Positions 10,708 to 21,299 of a DNA stretch of 64,000 nt are shown here, one piece after another. The notes beneath the pieces are model-generated. The model was not told where the DNA came from and ran no database searches. It saw only the letters and a program-made list of their open reading frames with translations. Both the position numbers and the translations under genes were made by a program. Source of the stretch: Pyrenochaeta sp. MPI-SDFR-AT-0127. Lineage: Eukaryota > Ascomycota > Dothideomycetes > Pleosporales > Cucurbitariaceae. Every line of letters begins with the position of its first letter. The stretch's first letter is position 1. The stretch spans positions 1,054,001 through 1,118,000 of the forward strand of contig JAGTJM010000003.1 in assembly GCA_020747015.1 (NCBI GenBank), given 5' to 3'.

Positions 10708-13700
10708 ATGGCTGCTAACCGCATCCAGACGCGTACCTGCATGTCCCACCATCATAGCTTCCCCAACACCCGCCATTCCATCGCTGCTTTGTCTGGGAGA
10801 ATGCTACTGAACCCAGCGCGGTACTTGGCGCGTGTCCAGTTAACGTCTCGAAAACCACGCCTTCAAGTTCCTGGTAGAGCCTACAGCACAGCTCTGAGAT
10901 TCCCCTTTTCGGAATCAACGCGACCATGCGCGAAACCACGTGCATTGCATGACATCAAGGCACAATGGCATCAGGTGTGTCAGTGCCGAGGCGCAAAGAG
11001 AAAGGTCACCTTGGATCTTGATGATCTGCCGCAAGGTGCTATCCAACTAGATGCATTGCCCCCTCAAGATGATTCTGAACCAGAATATCCTCCGTTATTG
11101 CAGCAAGTGCGCAACAATATGCTCAAGTTCAGCCATTGTGTCGTAGTCACACGGGTTGGTGGCTTCTACGAGGCAAGTGCAAATGTTTCAGTGAAGAGCC
11201 TAGCTAACACGCCCAGCTCTACTTCGAACACGCCGATGAGTTTGCTCCGCTTCTGAACCTGAAGAAATCCAAAAGGAAAGCTCTCAGGGGTAGCAAGAAA
11301 CCGGCAGTATCCATGGTTTGTCTGTCATCCTTCGTATACCATATAGTGCGTTAACCTTTCCAGGCCGGTTTCCCTGCCTATCAGTTGGACCGCTACCTCA
11401 AGATCTTGGTCCAAGACTTAAACAAGCACGTCGCCATCAGCGATGAGTTTCTCAACGATGCGCCAACCAAGGCAAAGGGTGAACCACAGTATACCAGAAA
11501 AGTTTCTCGTATCGTCACGCCAGGCACGCTCATTGATGAACACTTTATGAATCCATGGGAGAACAACTACCTCCTCAGCATCCATGTAGACCCAGAGGTG
11601 CTTGTAAAGGAGAAAGCTCTGAAAGAAAGCCCTGGTAGCTCCAGTGTATCTTCAGTGCTCAATCTACCGCGCACGGAGGTCGGGCTTGCCTGGATAGACC
11701 TGTCGAGTGGTGACTTTTTGACTCAGATTACAGATATCGCCTCGTTGCCCTCAGCTGTGGCTCGCATCAAGCCGAGAGAGATCGTGCTGGATAGCATATT
11801 CCAAGAACAAGATCATTCGCGTATAGTGTCGATTCTGCAGGAGGACGGACATATCATCACCTTCCAGGAGCCATCTCAAAAGCCGCTAACCATGAATGAC
11901 TGGACACCTATGTTGGAGGATGTAGTAGACGGGTTCGACACGGCCAAGTTCACAGACAGCGAAGTTGCGGCTGGCAGTTCGCTCTTACACTACGTGAAGC
12001 ACCAGTTACTGGGTTCTCGGTCCCGACTTCAAGCTCCCGTTAGGCATCAGGCTGAAGAACATATGAGCATTGATAAGAACAGCTTGAGAGCCTTAGAGAT
12101 CCGTAGCACGATTCGTGAAGGCATTTACGAAGGGAGTTTACTGCACGCACTGAAGAAAACGGTCACTAAGAGTGGTACCAGACTCCTAACCCAACGACTG
12201 TGTAAGCTATTTTCCACTATTCAACGTTAGAAGTGGCTAATTGCGTCAAGCTGCACCCTCAATGTCATTGTCCACGATCAACAATAGATTAGATCTGGTA
12301 GAGGAGATGATTAGATATCCGCAGCTTCGACAAAATGTTGTGACGCTGCTCGAGCAAACATTCGATTCACTACGTCTGGTAACGAAGTTTACCTACGGAC
12401 GTGGCGATGCTGACGATCTCATCGAACTCTCCAAAACCATCATGATAACCTCCAACATCGCTAACACTCTTCGCGAACATGCAACTTCACCGACATCTAA
12501 GCTCCTCGATGCCGCGAGAACGCCATCAGAGGCTCAACAGATGCAGTGTCTATCTGCTCTAGAACGACGTTTCGATTTAGAACAGCCACTGAAGTTGGCT
12601 CAGCGTATTCAGAATGCAATCGATGAGGATGGTCTATCTGAGTATCATCGTATTGAAGACGAAGAGGCGGGTGAACTGACAGAACTAGCTCAAGATGTGC
12701 TAGGACGAGAAGCTGGTGAGGAGGATTTGAAGAACATGCCGAAACGGATACAACCGAAGCCTCATATGATTGTTGGAAGCTTCAAAAATGCAACAGATGG
12801 GCGAGAGGATGTTCATATTATGAAACACAATGCCAGTCCCACCCTCGAGCAACTCCACGGTGTCTTGGGCTCTCTGGTCCACGCGAAAACAACTTTGGAG
12901 ATACAGCTTCGACAGAAGTTGGGAGCAGAGAGTCTAACATTGAAGTGGACGCCCAACCTCGCACATATCGCTCATGTGAAGGGAAAAGATACCTCTCGTG
13001 TCATAGCTCATTACCCCAAGAGCTTGAGCAGCAGTAGATCAACGCGATCTTTCCAGGTTCCAGAATGGGCGCAGCTAGGAGTGCAGATGGATGAAACCCG
13101 CTTTCGTATTCGGAAGGAAGAACAGCGTGTTTTAGGCGAGCTGCGCGAAGGCGTCGTTCGAAACCTTGTAAAGTTACGGCGAAATGCCTCCATCCTTGAT
13201 GAGCTCGATGTGGGTTGTGCTTTTGCTATTCTCGCACTCGAAAAGAGTTTCATACGGCCAATTCTGAGTGCTGAACCGTTGCATAATATTGTCGGTGGCC
13301 GACATCCAGTCGTAGAAGCTGGACTTGGTGCGCAAGGGCGCAAGTTTGCACCCAACGACTGTCTCCTAGGCGATAAAGAACGCATGTGGCTCATCACGGG
13401 CCCAAACATGGCCGGCAAGAGCACTTACCTTCGCCAGAATGCGCTTATATCTATTCTAGCACAAACGGGCTCTTTTGTCCCGGCCGAATATGCAGAGATC
13501 GGACTAGTTGATAAAGTCTTCAGTCGCGTTGGCTCAGCGGATAATTTGTACCAGGACCAGTCTACATTCATGGTGGAAATGCTAGAAACAGCACAGATTC
13601 TCAAGGAAGCTACGCCTCGCTCCTTTGTTATAATGGACGAAGTAGGAAGGGGAACCACGCCTGAGGACGGCATTGCAGTGGGCTATGCCTGTCTTCATCA

Positions 13701-14035
13701 TCTCTACCACGTCAACCAGTGTCGAACACTGTTTGCCACTCATTTCCACGCACTTACTGATATGACGAAGGACTTTGAAAAGTTGGGATGTTACTGCAAC
13801 GATGTGCTCGAGGACGCGGATGGGGGTTTCTCGTATGTGCATCGCTTGAGGAAGGGCGTCAATCGGGAAAGCCATGCACTGAAGGTCGCAAGAGTTGCTG
13901 GTATGTTTTCCACATAATAAATTCTCATTCACTATGCAGATGCTAACACGATCAGGTCTTCCAGAAGATGCCATTGCAATTGCTGCTCAGATACTCAAGC
14001 AACTGAAACCCTCCATCCCGAATCGAAGCCAATAG
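10708..14035 (+). CDS. MSH1: Mitochondrial DNA mismatch-repair protein, MutS homologue 1
   Basis: Mismatch-binding ATPase that protects mitochondrial DNA. Five exons (10708-11172, 11217-11315, 11364-12201, 12251-13900, 13956-14035) give 1,043 residues; an in-frame ATG at 10801 would give 1,012. The first 65 residues have no acidic residue and many Arg, fitting a mitochondrial presequence from either start. The mismatch-recognition Phe-x-Glu motif (GGFYELYFEHADEF) is assembled across intron 1. The ATPase has Walker A TGPNMAGKST, the MutS signature STFMVEMLETA, Walker B VIMDEVGRGTT and ATHFHAL. Intron 1 is GC-AG (donor gcaagt). Exon 4 must start at 12251 because the preceding bases are closed by a stop. 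All family motifs are intact. Confidence 0.93.
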
Positions 14036-14746
14036 GATCGCACGAAAAGTGCCAAAAGTTACCCACAACGGCAATCTAACGCAGCCTTGGTTCCCTTATC
14101 GTCAAGAAGCATCAATTGTTCTACTATTGTTAGTGCTGGCTCGCATCTACAGCTGTACAATTCCCACTGTATTAATCCCAACTCTGCGCAAGCATTTCTT
14201 ACGATACCCACTAGCATTTAACAATCATATGTATATAATTTTCCTTTTCTCTGGAATCTCTGTGTATATCGTGCTCTCATCAAACAGTTCTGAAAGCTGA
14301 GTCCAATTGTATGCATAAGGGTCCCAATGGGGTTTGAAGTAATTTCGTGCATAACAGACTTACTATTGGACAACAACGGTGTCTCACAATGACGTCTGGG
14401 GTACCATTGGTTTGTGCAACTTTTCGACGTCCCTTCTACGGAACAAAAGGCGCTTCTTAGAGTCAATACTAAGTACAGGGGTCACAACAGCACGAGCTAT
14501 CTGTATATGGCAAGGCGTTACGCAGATCGAGCTCTCGTGCCACAATCCTCGCAGATGTATTCGTGAACCCAAGCACTATCCTCGTCACGCCGTGATACAA
14601 CACTTTATTACCCCACACTACTACTATCTCTCCTGTCTCTGTACTCCTATCTTACTGCATACTACATACACACTTCCATCGTCCTCCTTGCTTCCCATCC
14701 TCAATTCATTCCACCTGTAGCGCATAGCCTGCCACAACCGAGCATC
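14036..14746. other. Intergenic region, MSH1 to the 14747 gene
   Basis: No coding signal. The last 120 nt are strongly C/T-rich (tactactatctctcctg-like), typical of a fungal core promoter and leader. Confidence 0.5.
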
Positions 14747-16295
14747 ATGGGCGGAGCTCCGACTACCCCTCCATCCGCCTCCTCTGCCCCTCATCGTCAA
14801 CCCTCCTACCCAGCCGCCCAGGAGATTTCATCCCATTTGATCCTCCAGCCCCCATTGTCGCGACGAGGAAAGGGCCCGGGTTTGATTCTGGTTCTGGATC
14901 ATTATGCGCTGATTGCAAAGAGTGAGAAACATCTTGACCCGCCGCCGCTGCAAAAATGGGCTGAGGAGGGATTCTGTGTTGTGCAGGTATGTCAGTTGGG
15001 TACTGTTGGTTTGTAGAAGATTTAAGGATAATGTGTTATATGGTATTGCTGGTGCTGATTGTTGGAGTAGGTATTGGTCCCTGGCAAAGTCGAAGATGGT
15101 GGCGAATTTCCACTACAAAGAGCCCTAGATGTTTTGAAGGGTTGCGAGGGCTGTGAATTTGGAAATGGGGTTGGAGTTATATGTGGGTAGTGCTTTCCTC
15201 CGAAGAACCAATTCGGGATCCAAAAGGAGACCAAGGGGCCCAGGAAGCGCACTACATTCCGGAAAGCTAACGATACTTGCAGCATACATCTCACGCCTTC
15301 CCTACTACGTTGAAGAAGCTGTTTGTCTAACTCCAGATATCAAAGCACTAGTGTCCTACGGCGGCAGGAAAGTTACCACGCTCAACGAATCCGTAGCATC
15401 CATCCCACCCCAGCTCGTTCACATTGCTGGCCCAGACGTTCCACGCCGCGAGTCCATCTCCATAGCTCCTGATCTAGCACGTGCGCCTCCATCGGGTATT
15501 GTGAAGTCGTATCGCTACGAGGATGCGAAGAAAGATTCCGGTTGGATTCTGCCGAGCGATGAAGACTACCATAAGAGAAGCGCTGGAATAGCGCACACAA
15601 GGAGCCTGATGTTCTTGAAGCCGTTACTGAATGGACCATTCTTTGACCTCGAGGCAGTGTGGGACGAGCATTGCAAGTTTGAGTTTGCGGAGAGGGATGT
15701 AGAGAAGACGATGGCGACAATGGTGGACCAACCTTATGTCAATCACATCCCGACTTTAACGTGAGCATATCTTGCAGCGACATTTTGAATATGATCGATA
15801 TCCTAACCTCCTTGTAGCGGCGGCATAGGGAAAGACCGACTCACATCATTCTACACACATCACTTTGTCTTCAGCAACCCACCCGACACAGCACTCAGCC
15901 TCGTTTCACGCACCGTCGGAATCGACCGTGTGATCGACGAATTCGTCTTCAGCCTCACACACACCAAAATGGTTCCCTGGTTACTCCCTGGTATCCCACC
16001 AACTGGCAAGAAGCTTGAGATCCCGTTCACTAGCGTGGTAGCTCTACGAGGCGATCGTCTATGCCACGAGCATATCTCCTGGGACCAAGCTACTGCACTG
16101 CAGCAACTAGGTGTGCTACCGGAGTACGTCAAGTTTCCGTACCAGATTGAGGGAGCGGACCCACCCCAGGGCAAGAGGTTCGAAATTCCACTACCAGTTG
16201 CTGGAGCTGAGACAAGTCGAAAATTAGTGGACGAGGGAAGTGAAGTGAGTAACAAGCTCATGGACAAAGTCTGGAGAGTGGTGGATGACATATGA
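14747..16295 (+). CDS. Dienelactone-hydrolase-like protein fused to a SnoaL/NTF2-like domain
   Basis: Four exons (14747-14986, 15071-15182, 15283-15760, 15818-16295) give 435 residues. The N-terminal half resembles fungal dienelactone hydrolases (carboxymethylenebutenolidases), with LILVLDHYA and VLVPGKVEDGG, and a segment SYISRLPYYVEEA where the alpha/beta-hydrolase nucleophile elbow is expected. The C-terminal half is SnoaL/NTF2-like, with DRVIDEFVF, WLLPGIPPTGKKLEIPF and GDRLCHEHISWDQ. This two-part architecture is common in filamentous ascomycetes, but no substrate is known. I see no clear G-x-C/S-x-G nucleophile, so hydrolase activity is doubtful. The 84-nt and 100-nt introns are long for this window and the second donor (gtgggt) is the weakest call. 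Confidence 0.75.
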
Positions 16296-18244
16296 TGTCG
16301 TTGTACAAGCATGAAGCGGATCCTTTTTTGGTACAATTGTTCGCATTGGGCGGTATCTGTAATCATGGAAATGGAAAGCTGTACATGGACAGCGCGAAAT
16401 TATGAAATAAAACATATATTGGTGATGACTTGAAGAAAAATCAAATCATTTCTTTCGCACTACATGGTTCAATAGTGTAATTATGTCGTCTTCGATTAAT
16501 ACACAGGAGTCGAGTTGACTATGTCAAGGGAGTATTGAAGTATCTGGTTCGGACACTGCTTTCCTCACCATGCAATGAACTCTCTTACAGAATCCAATCA
16601 TTATCAGTGACTTGATCGCCCGGCCTGACACGAATTCTACCGACGTATGAAAGTGTATTGATTGCTGAAGCACGCCTAAGTGGAAGTCGGGCTTACATGT
16701 TCTAAACCCTAATCGAATTGTGAACAACATCAATATTTACCCCGAATAAATATGTCTTGCTATTGCATAAAAGTGATGAAGAATATTGAGAACATGCGCA
16801 TTCAAGTAAGTCGAAGGACAGCTATTATATAAGAAATTGACCCCAGAGGGAGGACGGCGGCGAGAAGGAGTGTAAAAGTATCTAGATCACAACAGACTTG
16901 AGAGAGGGTCTTTTCCCTTGCAGTTCTAATCTGTCCACCTAGTTGGTCGCGTCATTAGTGTTTGAAAAAGTTGAGCATTCCACTCCTCAACACATCGCAC
17001 TGTTAGGTGCGGCTGTGACGTTCAGAGGTCTCGCAAGTTTTTAGGGCGAAGATCAGTTTTGCAGCGATGTGAGACGCATATGCATATTTCTACTGTAGAA
17101 ACGATATGGTGGTTTAACGTTGTAAGAGAGCAGTATTTCTTCCTTGAGGTATGCCAAAACATGGCAGAAACGCAATGAAAAAATATTCTCTCAAATGACA
17201 CAATTATGAGGATCTGGGCTGGGGAGGGACTCCGGGCGAACATATCACCCTCGAAGTCTGACACCCAGCGGGACAGAGCGGAACCCTGCTGATCCGCCTT
17301 GCCTAGGCGTCGGGCACAGAATTGACACGCCGGCGTGCTTCTTCTGGCTGACATCCCCACGAACGAGCCCAGCTCGGACATGCTTTCCCGGAGCGTACTC
17401 CGGGTCCTAGGGTACCCAGTCTCACCGGCGGTGCACTGTGGACAGAAGTTTCCGCGCGCACAGTGTCGTCGTCAGATCTTGGCACGCTCTATATACGTGC
17501 TTTCCCTGCTCGCTCAAAGTGTAACTGAGGCAAGACACGACTTGCGTGTTCACCTGTTGTTCCCGTACACTGCAATCATACACGCTGGACACATATGAAT
17601 GCCACCAAGGCGAGCCCGGAAGCAGCGTGGCTGCGACCTACTCATTCCAAGGCTCGAACGTTGTCTGAGAAGAATGTTAGTGCGGACGGGAGGCTCGCGA
17701 GAAGGATGTGTATCAAAGAGAAGAGGGTGAGCGTGAGCTATATAGCTAGGCTAGGGGAGCTTGAGCCTCTTCGGTAGTGGTGCCCCAACCTCCAGTCTTG
17801 GCATATACACGTCACGCGTTCTACATGAAGGTGAAGGTGAGGGAGTAAGGCAACACTATCACGCAAAACGGTATGATTTGATACTCCTCTTCTGAATGAG
17901 AAGGCCATAAAAGAGATCATGTACCATCTTATATGTATTCAAGGTACACTCTGTCCGCCAATTCTGACTGCTAGAATGCTCTTAAGTACTTCATACCTCT
18001 TGAGAGGAGATGAAAATGACGCCATATTGCAAATGGACATTGCCATGTCTTTAATGAAAGCCAAACGCTCACCGAATTAGAAAGGACACATGCTCTGCAT
18101 AAATAGTCATAGCCCTTCTCACGGTGAATACAGATTGTGTCCAAATCGCGTCAGTTGCTGCGTATCAAACGCTCGATTTCTAGCACCAAACTACCACAAT
18201 TTTTCCGATACAGCATTAAATTCCTTACCATATCTAATAGCACA
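16296..18244. other. Long gene-poor stretch
   Basis: About 1.95 kb with only short, unconserved open frames on both strands. A GC-rich patch at about 17210-17470 is flanked by AT-rich DNA. I see no tRNA, transposon ends or tandem repeat. Confidence 0.5.
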
Positions 18245-19360
18245 ATGTCGCGCACCCTTCAGGAACTCCGGAAGTATACAGGCTGGTTTGAATGCAGCAA
18301 TAACCAGCGCCTCGTGGTCACTGTCGATTTCGAACGCCTCAAGTTTGGCTACCTGAATCCAGTCACTGGTGCTATAATTAACAGCGCCAATCTGTCTATG
18401 AGCGTTGCTGATGTGCCTCAAATACGTGTCGGTAAGCTCCAGACAATGGCTATAGCTACGCCAGGCAGCGACATGGTTAGTTTCGACATAAAAGACGAAG
18501 AAGTTAGTGGCTTGAAGGTCGGCAACAAGTCGTATGAGCGAACCGAGCACGCATTTTGCCATCTCAAGAAGTTGCCCCTGGAGTTGCGCCAGATGATATG
18601 GAGATACACCCTCACCACTGCGAACAAAGAAGTGGCCCTATGTCGATCCAAAACCACGCTCTTTATGAGTTCGGATCTCACCAAAAAGCTGAATCGCATC
18701 AACGAGACATGCAAGGACTTTCGAAATGACGCCCGCTTTCTCGAGCTTGCTGTCAACGATCTATTGGTGGTATACAAAGAGGGCCCCGATCTACTTCAAC
18801 TACTTAATCGAAGCCACGTGTATCTCAAACGATTTCAACGCAGGGTGGAATATGGCTCTTCTGGGGGTCCAACATCCAACCCGACCAAAGAGATACTTCA
18901 CGGCCTTCTCAGATATGCGAAGGCGACTGAGAACATCAACATCGACATCATTGTATGGAACTGGAATCTCGAAGGTCAGAGTCCTCTATTGATGCGGGAA
19001 TTCGTACTTTTCGGATTTGGTCTTCGTCGAGCAATCCGAGGTATTGAGTTTGGACGCAGGGCGTGCACAAATTCTATCGTAAGTGCTTGGAGGATGAACG
19101 AGCCTCTGAGTAAGATGAACGTGCCGCAAGTGAAACTCTGGCCCAGGAAGGAGGTCTTGAATGATAGTCTTTGGAAGAAGGTCAGATGTGCATGTAATGT
19201 CAAGGCATTTGGAGAGGTGCGCAGGTGTTACAATGTTGATACGGACGTTGCATTAGATTCGATTATTGCCGATATCAAAGGGTGGTACAAAAATGGTATT
19301 CGATTGACTATGCATGCGAGGGCAAGGGGTGTACACCAACACAATCTTTCGAGAACATAA
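18245..19360 (+). CDS. Hypothetical protein with a 2EXR/F-box-like core
   Basis: Single exon, 371 residues, starting at MSRTLQELRKYTGW. The upstream frame is open but has no ATG, so 18245 is the start. The only recognisable segment is HLKKLPLELRQMIWRYTL (residues about 104-121), the helix pair of F-box-like/2EXR proteins. The C-terminal half, with basic patches such as LNRSHVYLKRFQRR, resembles the leftover of such proteins but carries no catalytic motif. In fungi this family is greatly expanded and mostly uncharacterised; a role as an SCF ubiquitin-ligase adaptor is possible but not shown. No signal peptide or membrane helix. Confidence 0.65.
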   Translation: MSRTLQELRKYTGWFECSNNQRLVVTVDFERLKFGYLNPVTGAIINSANLSMSVADVPQIRVGKLQTMAIATPGSDMVSFDIKDEEVSGLKVGNKSYERTEHAFCHLKKLPLELRQMIWRYTLTTANKEVALCRSKTTLFMSSDLTKKLNRINETCKDFRNDARFLELAVNDLLVVYKEGPDLLQLLNRSHVYLKRFQRRVEYGSSGGPTSNPTKEILHGLLRYAKATENINIDIIVWNWNLEGQSPLLMREFVLFGFGLRRAIRGIEFGRRACTNSIVSAWRMNEPLSKMNVPQVKLWPRKEVLNDSLWKKVRCACNVKAFGEVRRCYNVDTDVALDSIIADIKGWYKNGIRLTMHARARGVHQHNLSRT

Positions 19361-19637
19361 AAACAGCGATATTCTACACCAGATGCATTGATTTAAGTGC
19401 CAGTCTATCATGCCACCATAGTGACAATGAGGGTTGTGTTGATCGACAATACTGAGCATGATAACAAATCCCCACTGTATCAAGCGGAAATTTGAACGCA
19501 AGATCAACGGTACAGGAGCATAAATTTTGAACCAGAGAAGCATCATGGATGATTCGAGATCTAGAAGTTGATCTCAAATCGCGTGACGTCCGCATAAGAG
19601 ATTCAAACTGCTTTGTTTACAATTCGATAAGAACCTT

Positions 19638-20684
19638 TCACGTATAACTATTCCCCAGTGAGCTATAGAGCTGCAAATCCATATCTTCTAACTTTTCGCC
19701 TCGTTCTACTACCTTCTCGCCTCTAGCTCCCTTCTCCTCGCTCTCCATGAATCTTGCCAGCACTGTTGGATCAAAAAATAGTGGCTCATCTGCACCACCC
19801 AGAACCGGGATGTTGTCTGCCAGTGGTCCGCACCAAAACCCAAACGTCGCATTCACAGTCACGCGCATACTGAAGCGGCGAGATTGGTGAACCACAATTA
19901 GTGGGACGACCAGAAAAGAGGGGATCCCGAGATTATCAGTTTCGGTCAGTGTGATGATGAGCTTTTCACGATGACGGCCAGTGCGCATTGTGTCCACTCT
20001 TGCTATGCTTGTATCCTCTTCGATGACATCCTGGTTCCAATTTGCAATATCACTAGAATGGGCCTGGGCCTGAGTCTGAGCTCCATTATGGCCATGATTG
20101 TGGGACTGAATTCGCACAACTTTGTCGCTGGATGCTGGGGCGCTTGGAATACGTCCGTTAAATCCTTCAGGCCCAGGATACCATTCGACGAGTTCAGGAC
20201 ATTTTACATTTGCGCTTGTTCCATATGCCCGTTTCTTCCACCCTGATTTATTGCTTGATTGCCCCTTGGCATCCCCTTCATCTGGTGCATCACCCAAAGT
20301 AATACGAATGCTTGCCAGCTTGATCCTGCTGAATGTTTTGCGGCCAACTCCGGGTACCTGAAATTGAAATTGAAGTTTCAAAAGATAGGCAGGGAGACCG
20401 TTATAAGTTCCGGCAATGAGAGGTCGTAGGAGCTCGGATTGAAGCTTGGTTCTTGAGATATTTGAAGAAATAATATCGCGAGGGATGGACAGCTCGTCAG
20501 CGCTATTGGTTATGGGAGTGGATAACTCCGGGCAGCTGTCATCGATTTCAAAGGGGAAGGATTGCGAAAATTGTAAGCTTGAGTCGATGATTTGGGCATC
20601 AGAATCGTGTTGCGAATTGTCATTCTCGGTGATGAATTGTTCTTCGAGCCTTGTTACGGGCATGCTCGATTGGGGTGGTTCCAT
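19638..20684 (-). CDS. Hypothetical protein, 348 residues
   Basis: Unrecognised single-exon gene. The first 85 residues are Ser/Asp/Glu-rich and likely disordered (MEPPQSSMPVTRLEEQF). Residues about 95-150 (LAGTYNGLPAYLLKLQFQF region) and 245-310 (LIITLTETDNLGIPSFLVV, FGFWCGPLADNIPVLGG) look like folded beta-rich sequence. Between them is a low-complexity His/Gln/Ala stretch. No signal peptide, zinc motif or enzyme motif is seen. It is transcribed towards the 18245 gene and divergent from the CHAT gene. The long open frame with protein-like composition supports it as real. Confidence 0.6.
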   Translation of the reverse strand: MEPPQSSMPVTRLEEQFITENDNSQHDSDAQIIDSSLQFSQSFPFEIDDSCPELSTPITNSADELSIPRDIISSNISRTKLQSELLRPLIAGTYNGLPAYLLKLQFQFQVPGVGRKTFSRIKLASIRITLGDAPDEGDAKGQSSNKSGWKKRAYGTSANVKCPELVEWYPGPEGFNGRIPSAPASSDKVVRIQSHNHGHNGAQTQAQAHSSDIANWNQDVIEEDTSIARVDTMRTGRHREKLIITLTETDNLGIPSFLVVPLIVVHQSRRFSMRVTVNATFGFWCGPLADNIPVLGGADEPLFFDPTVLARFMESEEKGARGEKVVERGEKLEDMDLQLYSSLGNSYT

Positions 20685-21299
20685 GTTTAAGAGTGGGCGA
20701 TAGGCACGTGGTCTGTGTTGAATGTATCAACCTAACGGAAGCTGTTCGCCGAATGGCTCAGGGCGCCTGAGTGAAGAAGGTAACGGGTGCCTGGTTGTGT
20801 CGCTCAGTTTCCCTTGTGCATTCGCCTGGTATTTTATGTCGCGTCAACAAGCGATTTTGGAAGTTTGTTAGGTTTCTGTGCGCAATCAGGCTGGGCGGGG
20901 CTGTTGCGGTGCTCCAGCTTGCACTGCACCTCCAGCTTTATTTGCTCAAGCCAATAGTCGAGGCCCGGTCCGTCCGGACGCCAAGAGCTGACGCAGCCTT
21001 GATTTAAAGTAAACGAAGAAGCAATAACTTGGCGAACAGGTTATGGAGAGATCTTACTGGACGTGATGCACGTGTGGCCTTCAGCTGAGGAGGGGTATGT
21101 CCCCCTTGGGTCTATGCAACCCTCTGTTTCAGCGAAAGAAGCTGCCTGGTTTCTTCAAGGCAGAGAGTTGTGATATAGTGATTCCCCACCATAAACAACC
21201 TTACTCAGGAACTACTTCTTCATAGAAATGCGCAGTTAAAACCCTGTGTGCGTGTATCGGCCGCTCTTGTTCATTACTGCGCCATATTCAGATATCATC
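20685..21299. other. Divergent promoter region, 19638 gene and CHAT gene
   Basis: About 600 nt with no conserved coding sequence. It contains a short segment (20742-20775) faintly like a tRNA-Leu 5' half, which I rejected. Confidence 0.45.

Noticed and set aside
20742..20775. Segment like the 5' half of tRNA-Leu (gccgaatggctcagggcgcctgag).
   Set aside because: No anticodon loop, no T-arm GGTTCGA-type sequence and no acceptor stem pairing follow. Chance or a very old relic.
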